A DNA stretch of 42,608 nucleotides from Bacteroidota bacterium (GTDB taxonomy: Bacteria > Bacteroidota > Bacteroidia > Chitinophagales > Chitinophagaceae): the NCBI GenBank assembly GCA_025352905.1, contig JANXRX010000067.1, forward strand, positions 1-42,608, in the 5' to 3' direction. This document shows, one piece after another, positions 8,371 through 17,169 of this stretch; the stretch's first letter is position 1, and each line of letters begins with the position of its first letter. The position numbers and the translations under genes are program-made. Under the pieces are notes generated by a model. It was not told where the DNA came from. It was given only the letters and a program-made list of their open reading frames with translations, and did no database searches.

Positions 8371-9276
8371 TTAGTTTCTCAGGCCCGCCAGCATCTTCCT
8401 CGCATTCTCATCTGCCGGCCGCAATTGCAGTACTTTTTCATAGGCGGTTATCGCCGCTGGTTTATCACCGGTTTTTGCCAATGCTTCTCCCAGGCTGTCA
8501 AACACACTGGCTGTGTCGGGGTAGATCAGGGTGTTTAACCTGAATACATTCAAAGCCTGCACGTTTTTCCCGGCGGCGAGTAACACATAACCATACGTAT
8601 TGAACTCTCCGGAATATTTACAGAGGGGCTTTAGCTCAGGAACCAGGTTTTGCAGTTCAGCATCGCTTAGAGATGTGTTACGGGCTTTATCATGTGAGAT
8701 CCAGTAGCTAACGGCTTTATAGTTAGGCGTATAGGACTGATGACCAAGAATGGCCAGCATGTCTTTTTCAAGACTCACGACCGGGCTCTCCACGATCCTG
8801 CCCAGTTCTTTGCCGCCGTCATAGATAATAAAAGTAGGCACCCGGTGTATATTCCTGTTCTTCTCTTCGTGTTGCGGGCTCTGTTTATAGGTTTGGAGGC
8901 TATTGTCAACAAATACCAGTGAGATATTCGTTGTATCCATCCCGGCTTCCTGAAGGACCTTCAGCATCCGTGGTACTTCCCGTTTGCTATCGCCACACCA
9001 GGAGCCGAGGAATATTTCCATGGACCTGTTCTGTAAACCGTGTTGCAATTGTTTGGCAGCAGGCGTATCTACCGTATACGCATCATATGACTTATCGAAC
9101 CATGTTTTATACTCCGGTTGCTGCAGGATGGAGTGAGATGCATGACCCAGCAGCACTACCTGCCCGGATTCTTTTTTGATCTCTGTATTAACGATAGGTG
9201 TTTTAACCGGTACGGTTGCACGCTGACAGGCTGCGGCCAGGACAAGTATGGCCGCAACTATGAATATATTTTTCAT
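8371..9276 (-). CDS. lipoprotein with thioredoxin-like domain and C-terminal TPR repeats
   Basis: N-terminus MKNIFIVAAILVLAAACQR (lipobox); GSWCGDSKREVPR thioredoxin-like motif; cis-Pro region RVPTFIIY; C-terminal DSLGEALAKTGDKPAAITAYEKVLQLRPADENA (TPR). Confidence 0.85.
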   Translation of the reverse strand: MKNIFIVAAILVLAAACQRATVPVKTPIVNTEIKKESGQVVLLGHASHSILQQPEYKTWFDKSYDAYTVDTPAAKQLQHGLQNRSMEIFLGSWCGDSKREVPRMLKVLQEAGMDTTNISLVFVDNSLQTYKQSPQHEEKNRNIHRVPTFIIYDGGKELGRIVESPVVSLEKDMLAILGHQSYTPNYKAVSYWISHDKARNTSLSDAELQNLVPELKPLCKYSGEFNTYGYVLLAAGKNVQALNVFRLNTLIYPDTASVFDSLGEALAKTGDKPAAITAYEKVLQLRPADENARKMLAGLRN

Positions 9277-9388
9277 GTTGATTAGTTATATAGTTAATAA
9301 AAGGGCAGCCCGGGATTGCACAGGTTACCACACAAAAACAGCGGTATTCTGTGTATTCTGTGGCTAATTGACTTACTCAATAAATGGG

Positions 9389-9733
9389 TCAGGCTTGCGG
9401 CGGACGAAATACATCCTGGAGGTATTGTGATGGCAGGAACCCGGATGGGAAGCATGTAGTGGGCGCCTGGCTGGCAACGAACAGACTGCTCATAGTAAAA
9501 GAACCGACACCTACATATTTCCAGTCGGCTTTGAGTGAGATCTCTTTTTGTTTATTGGATTGCTCGTTGCCGGGCGGGATCGCATCGGCATTAATAATAC
9601 GGTTACAATCACATAGCCTCGGGTCTGCACCGGCAGGCTGTTGCAGCGAGCAGTCTGCATACGCAAGCAGCTTAGCCACATTGGGGGCATAAAGTGAAAG
9701 GGCCAGTAATAAGGTGATGACTTTTTTCAGCAG
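9389..9733 (-). CDS. small secreted Cys-containing protein with non-canonical start
   Basis: Frame open from just after the TAG at 9746-9748: AQITLLKKVITLLLALSLYAPNVAKLLAYADCSLQQPAGADPRLCDCNRII...; signal-peptide-like. No ATG/GTG/TTG before the hydrophobic segment; the first internal start is GTG 9679 (ORF track). Confidence 0.5.
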   Translation of the reverse strand: MLKKVITLLLALSLYAPNVAKLLAYADCSLQQPAGADPRLCDCNRIINADAIPPGNEQSNKQKEISLKADWKYVGVGSFTMSSLFVASQAPTTCFPSGFLPSQYLQDVFRPPQA

Positions 9734-9745
9734 CGTGATTTGTGC

Positions 9746-10720
9746 CTACAAGTTATGTTTTTTTATTAACTCATTACAAATACGCCGGATAGAATCTGCA
9801 ACGGGTGTATAAGAAAAACCAGGAAAGTATTTTTGCAGTTTGCTGTTATCAAAATTCACTTTAGCCTGCGCGGTTGCGGCAGTTTCTCTGGTAAGCAATG
9901 GGTCTTTGCCGGTAAACATCGCTTTTACTGCTTCCATACGCCATACAACTGATGCAAGAAACGGTGTTACTTTTTTATGGGGAGGTTTTTTGTGAAAACC
10001 AGTGGCCATCAGGGAAAATATTTCTCTATACCCCTTATTCTCCGCGCTTAGTATAAACCGCTCGGCGCCGGTATCGCTTTCCATCAGCAGGATCATTGCT
10101 TTTACTACATCCAGCACATCCACAAAACCGCTTATGCCTTCTGTGTACCAGGGGAACTCATCCCAGGCCGACCTGAATAATCCTGAAGAGCCGGTATCCC
10201 AGTCGCCCGCCCCAAGTATGATCACCGGGTTTACGATCACGGCATTCAATCCTTCACTGATACCACGCCAGACCTCCGTTTCCGCGAGGTACTTGCTTTT
10301 GCCATATTCGCTGTTACTGGTTTCTTCTGTCCAGTTCATGGTTTCATTCACTGCCGTATTTTGCCGGATCCTTCCCAGGGCAGCAACGGAGCTCACAAAT
10401 AGTAATTTCTCTACGCCTGCTTCCACCGCCGCATTTACCACGTTGGCGGTTCCTTCAATATTGGTTTGATACAGCGCAGTTTTTTTCTTGGGATTAAAAG
10501 AAACCACTGCCGCGCAGTGATATACCTGTGTAATATCCTTCATGGCTTCTTCCAGCGACACCACATCCAGGATATCGCCTTTTATCCATTCAACCTTTTC
10601 CCCTCCTTCAAAAGACGGTATGGCAGAACGGTATAAAGCCTTTACTTTTTTCCCATTCTGCACCAGTTGCCTGGCAAGATGGGAACCCACCAGGCCGGTA
10701 GCGCCGGTAATTAAGATCAT
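9746..10720 (-). CDS. NAD-dependent epimerase/dehydratase family protein (extended SDR)
   Basis: MILITGATGLVGSHLARQLV, CAAVVSF, YGKSKYLAE motifs. Confidence 0.93.
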   Translation of the reverse strand: MILITGATGLVGSHLARQLVQNGKKVKALYRSAIPSFEGGEKVEWIKGDILDVVSLEEAMKDITQVYHCAAVVSFNPKKKTALYQTNIEGTANVVNAAVEAGVEKLLFVSSVAALGRIRQNTAVNETMNWTEETSNSEYGKSKYLAETEVWRGISEGLNAVIVNPVIILGAGDWDTGSSGLFRSAWDEFPWYTEGISGFVDVLDVVKAMILLMESDTGAERFILSAENKGYREIFSLMATGFHKKPPHKKVTPFLASVVWRMEAVKAMFTGKDPLLTRETAATAQAKVNFDNSKLQKYFPGFSYTPVADSIRRICNELIKKHNL

Positions 10721-10747
10721 AAGAGAGATTGTTTATTGAAAGTGAGT

Positions 10748-11170
10748 TTAGGCACCCGCACATTTGCTGCATACCCCGCTAACCACTACATCCGTTTGAA
10801 CTGCCCTGAATCCTTTGGGCAGATCAAGCTGCGGTACGTTCACATGATCCAGGCAGTAGGTGGTACCACAACTGTCGCACATAAAATGAACATGGTCATC
10901 GTGATGATGTCCCCCGGCACAATCTTCCTTGCACAACGCATACCGGATCGAATTATCTGCGCTGGGTATGGTATGTATAATGCCTTTTTCAACAAAGGTT
11001 TGCAGGGTACGATAAATAGTTACCCGGTCAAACTCGGCCCCGCTCTGGTGTTCAATATCAAAATGCGCGAGCGCGCCATTGGCTTTTGCAAAAAGCTCGA
11101 GTATCTTTTTCCGGCTGTCGGTAATACTCAGCTGGTTTCGTTTTAAGGTATCAATGATCGTTTGTTGCAT
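10748..11170 (-). CDS. Fur/Zur family transcriptional repressor
   Basis: HTH region DRVTIYRTLQTFVEKGIIH; HHHDDHVHFMCDSCGTTYCLDH and C-terminal VCSKC metal-binding pattern. Confidence 0.93.
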   Translation of the reverse strand: MQQTIIDTLKRNQLSITDSRKKILELFAKANGALAHFDIEHQSGAEFDRVTIYRTLQTFVEKGIIHTIPSADNSIRYALCKEDCAGGHHHDDHVHFMCDSCGTTYCLDHVNVPQLDLPKGFRAVQTDVVVSGVCSKCAGA

Positions 11171-11178
11171 ACAATCGG

Positions 11179-11838
11179 TTATTGCGGATTGTTATTAAAG
11201 ATCCCGTTTACAAAATTACCCGTTCCGGCTTTCTCTGCCAGCAGGCTTTTGATGTCTTTGCTGAGCCTGTCCAGCTCTTTCTGCTTAAGCCCGTCGTATA
11301 CCTGCCCGCGAACTTTACCGTCTTTATCAACCAGGGCAAAGAACTGGGTATGCAGGAACTGGTCCTCTATTTTTTCTACATTATTCTTGGGGTCATCTAA
11401 AAGATAAGCGCTGCGGGCCTGCTGGTACAGGCTGTCTTTTCTGCCCGTAAGCAATACCCATTTCCTTGTATCGATCTTCATCGAATCTGCATATACTTTT
11501 AAACGCAATGCCGAGTCCCTGTCGGGATCACAGGTATGGGCCACGATCATAAAATCGGGCTGGTCCTTAAACTGACGGTAAATGGTTTGCATATTTGCAT
11601 TCATTTTGGGACAGATCCCCTTACAATTGGTAAAAAAATATTCTACCACGCAAACTTTGCCCAGCATATCCCGGTCGGTATACATCAACCCATCCTGGGT
11701 AGTAAAATGAAATGGTTTTACATAACTGATCACAGGCAGCTTCGACTTCCAGTTATCGGTGCCCCTGAAAAGAAAATAATAAAAGGCAAGCACCAGCACC
11801 ACGAAAAACAGGAGGTAGCCGAGCAGTTTTTTATTCAT
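11179..11838 (-). CDS. SCO1/SenC/PrrC family thioredoxin-like protein
   Basis: N-terminal TM; YFFTNCKGICPKMN (CxxxC) and HTCDPDRD motifs; 8 bp upstream of fur. Confidence 0.92.
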   Translation of the reverse strand: MNKKLLGYLLFFVVLVLAFYYFLFRGTDNWKSKLPVISYVKPFHFTTQDGLMYTDRDMLGKVCVVEYFFTNCKGICPKMNANMQTIYRQFKDQPDFMIVAHTCDPDRDSALRLKVYADSMKIDTRKWVLLTGRKDSLYQQARSAYLLDDPKNNVEKIEDQFLHTQFFALVDKDGKVRGQVYDGLKQKELDRLSKDIKSLLAEKAGTGNFVNGIFNNNPQ

Positions 11839-11901
11839 ATGCCAAGAGTAATTTTAGGTTTGCTCCCGCAAGTTACACCCAATTAGGTTAGTAAAAACTA
11901 T

Positions 11902-11932
11902 TTTGCAACATTGTTGCATTGTATTAACTTTG
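11902..11932 (+). promoter_or_regulatory. MerC promoter with embedded 7-1-7 palindromic operator
   Basis: TTTG (902-905) -N19- TAACTTTG (925-932), ATG 6 bp later; perfect palindrome TGCAACA-T-TGTTGCA at 11904-11918. Confidence 0.75.
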
Positions 11933-11937
11933 CCTCT

Positions 11938-12321
11938 ATGTCGGGAAAGATCAACTGGGATGGTATAGGGATTACCGCTTCGCTTGCCTGCGCCATTCAT
12001 TGCGCGTTGCTGCCGCTTTTTCTGACCAGTCTTCCCTTATTTGGCGTGAATATTATTGACAACCTGCCATTCGAGTATCTGATGATCCTGGTTGCTTTCG
12101 GGGTAGGCCTGTACGCCTTACATCATGGTTATAAAAAGCATCACCATAGCCGGCTACCTGTTTATTTTTTTTCCGCGGGTGTTTTATTACTGTTAGCAAA
12201 AGTTACCTGGCGCCAATGGGAACTATGGTTGCTGGTACCGGCGGTTGCCTGTATTATCACCGCCCATATGCTTAATTACCTGAGGCGTGAGTCGTCAGAC
12301 ATGCGTAAAAGTTCAACCTGA
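11938..12321 (+). CDS. MerC-domain membrane protein
   Basis: MSGKINWDGIGITASLACAIHCALLPLFLTSLPLFG... with several TM segments and a His-rich loop ALHHGYKKHHHS; ATG 11938 preferred to TTG 11911, which lies inside the promoter. Confidence 0.82.
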   Translation: MSGKINWDGIGITASLACAIHCALLPLFLTSLPLFGVNIIDNLPFEYLMILVAFGVGLYALHHGYKKHHHSRLPVYFFSAGVLLLLAKVTWRQWELWLLVPAVACIITAHMLNYLRRESSDMRKSST

Positions 12322-12337
12322 CTACTCACGCCTCAGG
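12279..12337. repeat. 20-bp inverted repeat spanning the MerC-like stop codon at a convergent junction
   Basis: CCTGAGGCGTGAGTCGTCAG (12279-12298) vs CTGACTACTCACGCCTCAGG (12318-12337): 19/20 complementary, 19-nt loop. Confidence 0.85.
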
Positions 12338-12343
12338 ATTTTC

Positions 12344-13849
12344 TCATCCCAGCGTAAAACTCATCCCCCCATCCTTTTCATCTTTTAACTGCACGCCCAG
12401 TGCGGCCAGTTCGTCGCGGATCTTATCACTGGTAACAAAATCTTTCCGGCCCTTGGCCTCTTTCCGGATATCAATCAGTAACTGAAGTACACCCTCCAGT
12501 TTGCCATTATCTTCTGTACGTTCAGTTTTGAGCCCAAAAATCTCTTCCACAAATGCGTGCAACTGTTTCTGCAGGAACGTAACTGTAGCGCCGCTCAAAG
12601 CATCTGCGGGCAGGTGTTTGTCTTTGATGGAGTTAATGATGGAAACCAGTTCAAACATATTGGCCAATACTTTCGCGGTATTGAGGTCGTCATTCATGAA
12701 TTCATCAAATTCCTCCACTAACTTTTTTACCTTGTTATCCAGTATATGGTCGGTTGCTGTGGCAGCAGTTGTAACCACCTGCCGGCTCAGCCATTCATGC
12801 GCTTCCCATAAACGTTTCAACGCTTTCTCAGAGGCCTGAAGGGCATCATTGCTGAAATCGAGTGTGCCGCGATAATGACTCTGCAGGATAAAGAAGCGAA
12901 TGGTCTGCGGTGTATAGGCCTGTGTGAGCATGGCATTTTGGCCTGTGAACATTTCCGTTAGCCTGATCACATTATTATAACTTTTACCCATCTTCTTTCC
13001 GTTGATGGTGATCATATTGTTATGAAGCCAGTAACGCGCGGGCATCTTATGATTACAAACCGTACTTTGTGCGATCTCACATTCATGGTGCGGGAACTGA
13101 AGGTCCATACCCCCGCCATGTATATCAAATTCATCACCCAGGTATTTGGTGCTCATCGCTGAACATTCAATATGCCATCCCGGGAAACCCTCCCCCCAGG
13201 GACTCTGCCAACGCATAATATGTTCGGCAGGCGCATGTTTCCACAAGGCAAAATCGCTCCGGTTTCTTTTTTCTTCCTGGTTATCAAGGTCGCGGCTGTT
13301 TTCCATCTGGTCTTCCAGCACGCGCCCGCTTAATATGCCATAGGGCTGCCCTTTCTTTGAAAAATCAGTATTGTACTTTTCAACGTCAAAATAAACAGAA
13401 CCGTTTGCTTCATACGCATACCCGTCTGCAATGATCGTTTTGATCATTTCTATCTGTTCGATGATATGCCCGGTTGCGGTAGGTTCGATATTGGGTGGAA
13501 GGTTATTAAACCGGCTCATGGCCCAGTGGTACAGATTGGTGTATTTCTGCACCAATTCCATAGGCTCTAATTTTTCCAGCACCGCTTTTTTACTGATCTT
13601 ATCTTCTGCATCGCGGCCCTCTTCCTCAAAATGACCCGCATCGGTAATATTGCGTACATACCGCACCTTATAACCCAGGTACATGAGATAGCGGTACACC
13701 ACATCAAAAGTGATAAAGGGACGTGCATGGCCAAGATGGCTCTCACCGCTCACTGTAGGGCCGCATACATACATACCTACATAAGGGGGATGGATCGGCT
13801 CGAACGTTTCTTTCTGTCTGGTAAGCGAATTATATATTTTAAGCGGCAT
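12344..13849 (-). CDS. cysS: cysteine--tRNA ligase
   Basis: MYVCGPTVSGESHLGHARPFITFD, GWHIECSAMS, KMGKSYNN (KMSKS-like). Confidence 0.97.
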   Translation of the reverse strand: MPLKIYNSLTRQKETFEPIHPPYVGMYVCGPTVSGESHLGHARPFITFDVVYRYLMYLGYKVRYVRNITDAGHFEEEGRDAEDKISKKAVLEKLEPMELVQKYTNLYHWAMSRFNNLPPNIEPTATGHIIEQIEMIKTIIADGYAYEANGSVYFDVEKYNTDFSKKGQPYGILSGRVLEDQMENSRDLDNQEEKRNRSDFALWKHAPAEHIMRWQSPWGEGFPGWHIECSAMSTKYLGDEFDIHGGGMDLQFPHHECEIAQSTVCNHKMPARYWLHNNMITINGKKMGKSYNNVIRLTEMFTGQNAMLTQAYTPQTIRFFILQSHYRGTLDFSNDALQASEKALKRLWEAHEWLSRQVVTTAATATDHILDNKVKKLVEEFDEFMNDDLNTAKVLANMFELVSIINSIKDKHLPADALSGATVTFLQKQLHAFVEEIFGLKTERTEDNGKLEGVLQLLIDIRKEAKGRKDFVTSDKIRDELAALGVQLKDEKDGGMSFTLG

Positions 13850-13969
13850 AGGTTATTAAGTGATTGTTTTAGGAATGATCATACCCGGCAATATGCGGCC
13901 AGGCGGGCAGGTAACATCAACAACAGCAACAATATATGTGGGGGTATCTCATTGAACAGCAAAGGTATT

Positions 13970-15076
13970 TTATTTTTTTAAACGAATATCAGTCAGGAGC
14001 ATAATATGATCGCTCAGGTCCTCATCTACCATTTCAAACTGTTTTACATCGAAATGTTTATCGGGCAGGATATAATCTATCCGTAAAGTAGGCGCCAGGG
14101 CGATAAAAGAACGACCGATCCCAAATCCTTTTTGCAGAAATGCATCCTGCCGGTCCTCTCCTTTAATATGAAAATAAGTATAAGAATTGGGCACATCATT
14201 AAAGTCGCCGCTGATAACCGATGGAAAAGGGCTCTTATCTATGGCTTCTTTTACCATACCGGCCTGTATACCGCGGCGACTGAACGCCAGCCTCATTTTA
14301 CGGAAGATACTTTTGGATGCGGCCAGGCTCTCATCGTCCTGCTCTTTGATCTTCTCAATATCGTTATAGTCTTCTTTTTTGAACTTGAACGACTGGAGAT
14401 GGGTGGTATATATCCTGATCGTATCCGGTCCTTTTACGATATCCGCGAAAATAAGGCTCTCGGCTACCGGGTATTGGATCTTTCCCGAGTCGATGATCGG
14501 GAATTTTGAAAAAATGATGCAGCCCGACTGGTAATTGCTGTTTACGCGATGATAATCCCTCGAGAAAAAATGGTAGGGATATTGTTTTGAAAAAAGGGAA
14601 ATATTGTCAACGTTGGACGCATGATTAAATTCCTGCAGGCAGATCACATCCGGCCGGAACTTCAGTATGCTTTCCGCAACTTCGTTACGGATCATTTTCC
14701 GGGTGGTCTTCGCTTTACTGAGCCCGTTAAAGCTTTGTATGTTCCAGTCGGCAATGCGCAGATCATCATCATGTTTGTGTTTTACAAATCCTGACATGGA
14801 ATGCCAGGCAAATACTACGATGAGTTGCTGCCACCCCAGCAACAGCGTTAACAAAGGCAGTAGTGATAATACCGGTTTGGCAACCAGCCAGAAAACCACG
14901 AAAAAAACCAGGATAAGGGCGAGATAAGGAACGATCAACCCTGTAAATCCATTCATCCACCAGTGTGCCGGGTTTATATAGGGTGATAGACAGGCTACCA
15001 GGAACAGCAAAGTGATCACCGCATTGATGACAATAAATATTGTTTTTGTTGCGCGGCGCAAAAAATTCTTTGCCAT
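13970..15076 (-). CDS. membrane-anchored endonuclease/exonuclease/phosphatase (EEP) family protein
   Basis: N-terminal TM segments; DWNIQSF, ICLQEFN, SGDFNDVPNSYTY, LSDHIMLL EEP motifs. Confidence 0.9.
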   Translation of the reverse strand: MAKNFLRRATKTIFIVINAVITLLFLVACLSPYINPAHWWMNGFTGLIVPYLALILVFFVVFWLVAKPVLSLLPLLTLLLGWQQLIVVFAWHSMSGFVKHKHDDDLRIADWNIQSFNGLSKAKTTRKMIRNEVAESILKFRPDVICLQEFNHASNVDNISLFSKQYPYHFFSRDYHRVNSNYQSGCIIFSKFPIIDSGKIQYPVAESLIFADIVKGPDTIRIYTTHLQSFKFKKEDYNDIEKIKEQDDESLAASKSIFRKMRLAFSRRGIQAGMVKEAIDKSPFPSVISGDFNDVPNSYTYFHIKGEDRQDAFLQKGFGIGRSFIALAPTLRIDYILPDKHFDVKQFEMVDEDLSDHIMLLTDIRLKK

Positions 15077-15095
15077 GCCCTAAATTTAAGGAAAA

Positions 15096-16211
15096 TCAAT
15101 TTTGCAACTGAATATCTGTTATGATCGGGTAGTGATCTGAGAGATCGGGCTGTGGAGAAAAATATTGTGTGGCATTCAACTGCGGGCTCAACAGCACTAC
15201 GTCTATGCGCAATGTGAGCGAAAAACGGTGATAGGTCCCACCCAAACCCGAGCCTGCTTCGAGAAATGCATCCTTCAATCCCTTTTTAATATGGTGATAA
15301 ACATATCCCGAAGGAACCGAATTCAGGTCGGCGCAGAAAATATACGGTGTCTTTGTTTTATTGAGTTGCTCTTTAACCATTTTTGCCTGCTCAGTATGAA
15401 GACTGTCAAAATGAACTAATCGTTGAAACCGGTTCGTACGAAACAAAAAAGCGGTATCGGCTTTTACCAGTTCCAGGTAACCCACATTTGCTGCATTGAG
15501 TGTATTGCTATGCAGGTACATGGAATGAAGGTGTGTATTGTATATACGCAGCGTTTCTTTTTGAAAGGGCACGGTAATAAAAGCAACGCTTTCGGGGTAA
15601 CCCGGGCCGGGATATTTTACCTGGCCGCTATCCAGGATAGGTAACCTGGAAAAGATGACCGTTCCATAATTACATCCGTCGTTACTGAAATAATGAAACG
15701 GATAGTTAAGCGAATCAGCGATATAGGGAATATTTATCTTTCCAAAAAAAGAAGCGACTTCCGAATGATCCTGGAAGCAAAGTATATCCGCACCGGATGT
15801 TTTGATGAGATCAATCATCCCCGCCTGTTTCTCATTGAAATGAGGGTCTGTAATATTTCCATACAAAAAATTATTCACGTTCCAGGAAAGGATCCGCAAT
15901 TGTGCCCCGCTCTTTTTATAAGAGAATGTTTTTTTTGGATGAAAACTGAACACAACACGTGTATTCTGCCAGGCTGGGATCAATAAAAGAAAAAATATCC
16001 AGCTATACCTTCTGAAAAAGGCAAGCGTTAACAGTAACCAGACGATAAATCCTGCCAAACAATAGGGAAATACAATAGAGGCGTAGATAACTAAAAAAAA
16101 ACTGGAAGTGGGTATATAAGGCGTTATGCAACAAAACAAAAAAACCGCCGAATACAGAATCCCGCATACCCATAAGATCTTTTTCCATGCAGGATTCCGG
16201 CGTCTTTTCAT
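15096..16211 (-). CDS. membrane-anchored EEP family protein, tandem paralogue with altered motifs
   Basis: N-terminal TM segments; SWNVNNF, ILCFQDHSE (QD instead of QE), CADLNSVPSGYVYHHIK, LSDHYPIITDI. Confidence 0.87.
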   Translation of the reverse strand: MKRRRNPAWKKILWVCGILYSAVFLFCCITPYIPTSSFFLVIYASIVFPYCLAGFIVWLLLTLAFFRRYSWIFFLLLIPAWQNTRVVFSFHPKKTFSYKKSGAQLRILSWNVNNFLYGNITDPHFNEKQAGMIDLIKTSGADILCFQDHSEVASFFGKINIPYIADSLNYPFHYFSNDGCNYGTVIFSRLPILDSGQVKYPGPGYPESVAFITVPFQKETLRIYNTHLHSMYLHSNTLNAANVGYLELVKADTAFLFRTNRFQRLVHFDSLHTEQAKMVKEQLNKTKTPYIFCADLNSVPSGYVYHHIKKGLKDAFLEAGSGLGGTYHRFSLTLRIDVVLLSPQLNATQYFSPQPDLSDHYPIITDIQLQN

Positions 16212-16218
16212 GATTGGG

Positions 16219-17142
16219 TCATAGGTCCTCGTTACTGGCTCTTTTTAAAAACGATTTTTCATCATCGGTAAGGAACTGGTACCCTTGCTGGTTGATCTTG
16301 TCGAGTATCTCATCCAGTTTTTGCTGTGTAACATTTGAGATCTTTTCATAGGGCTTGGGGCCGGACTGGTAAAAAAGTTTTTCGCTTTTTTTCTTCTGAC
16401 TATTTTTCTTTTCAGGATTAAACAGATCATCTAACCAATTTACCAGCTTATGCATCCAGGCGCCCCAGTCGATCCCTCTTGCTGATTGCCTCATAAAAAA
16501 GAACCCGATCGCACCTCCCGCCAGATGACCCGCGCCAATGCCTGCATTTCCACTGGAAAGCGTAGCAAAATCAATGGCCACAAAAATAACAGTGAGTACC
16601 CAAAGCGGGATCCCACCATTGATCAATGGAAATAAGCGGTAATCAGGCGCCAGTGTAGTGGTTGCCACTGCTATGGCCATTACGGCAGCGCCTGCGCCCA
16701 GCATAGGTTCCGTGGTAGCGATACCTCTCTCCAGTATCGGGAAAAGATTATTGATCAGAACAAACACAACGCCACCTACAAAACCGCCATAGATATAAAT
16801 AGGGATCAGTTTTCCATTACCGGTCAGATCCTGGAGGATAAATCCAAAACACCATAGCCAAAGCATACTGCTCAGCAGGTGCCAGATACTTTGATGCGTA
16901 AACATATAGGTAAGCGCGGTCCAGGGCCTGGTGGCAATCGTATCCAGTGATGCAGGGAGTCTGAACCAGTCGAGGATCTGTTTATAAAAAAGTTCAACCG
17001 GGATATCTGATAAAAAGTAAACGATCTTCACAAAATTGATCAACACAAACACCAGCGCATTAATGGCGAATAAAAGCACTAATGCATTATTATCCTCGCC
17101 TAAGAGGATCTTACGGTTGGTTTTAAATGATTGTGTTGCCAT
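16219..17142 (-). CDS. rhomboid-family protein lacking catalytic Ser (pseudorhomboid), with C-terminal rhomboid-associated domain
   Basis: HQSIWHLLSSMLWLWCFGFIL, EPMLGAGAAVMAI (Gly where GxSx Ser is expected), GHLAGGAIGFFF; C-terminal TQQKLDEILDKINQQGYQFLTDDEKSFLKRAS (DUF6576-like, from memory). Confidence 0.85.
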   Translation of the reverse strand: MATQSFKTNRKILLGEDNNALVLLFAINALVFVLINFVKIVYFLSDIPVELFYKQILDWFRLPASLDTIATRPWTALTYMFTHQSIWHLLSSMLWLWCFGFILQDLTGNGKLIPIYIYGGFVGGVVFVLINNLFPILERGIATTEPMLGAGAAVMAIAVATTTLAPDYRLFPLINGGIPLWVLTVIFVAIDFATLSSGNAGIGAGHLAGGAIGFFFMRQSARGIDWGAWMHKLVNWLDDLFNPEKKNSQKKKSEKLFYQSGPKPYEKISNVTQQKLDEILDKINQQGYQFLTDDEKSFLKRASNEDL

Positions 17143-17169
17143 ACTTCTTCCCGTTTTTTAACGGCCCTG

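Noticed and set aside
10002-10469. 155-aa plus-strand ORF
   Set aside because: Antisense to the NAD-dependent epimerase; shadow ORF.
10748-12321. Mercury resistance operon
   Set aside because: No MerA, MerT, MerP or MerR; the lone MerC-like protein with Fur and SCO1 points to general metal homeostasis.
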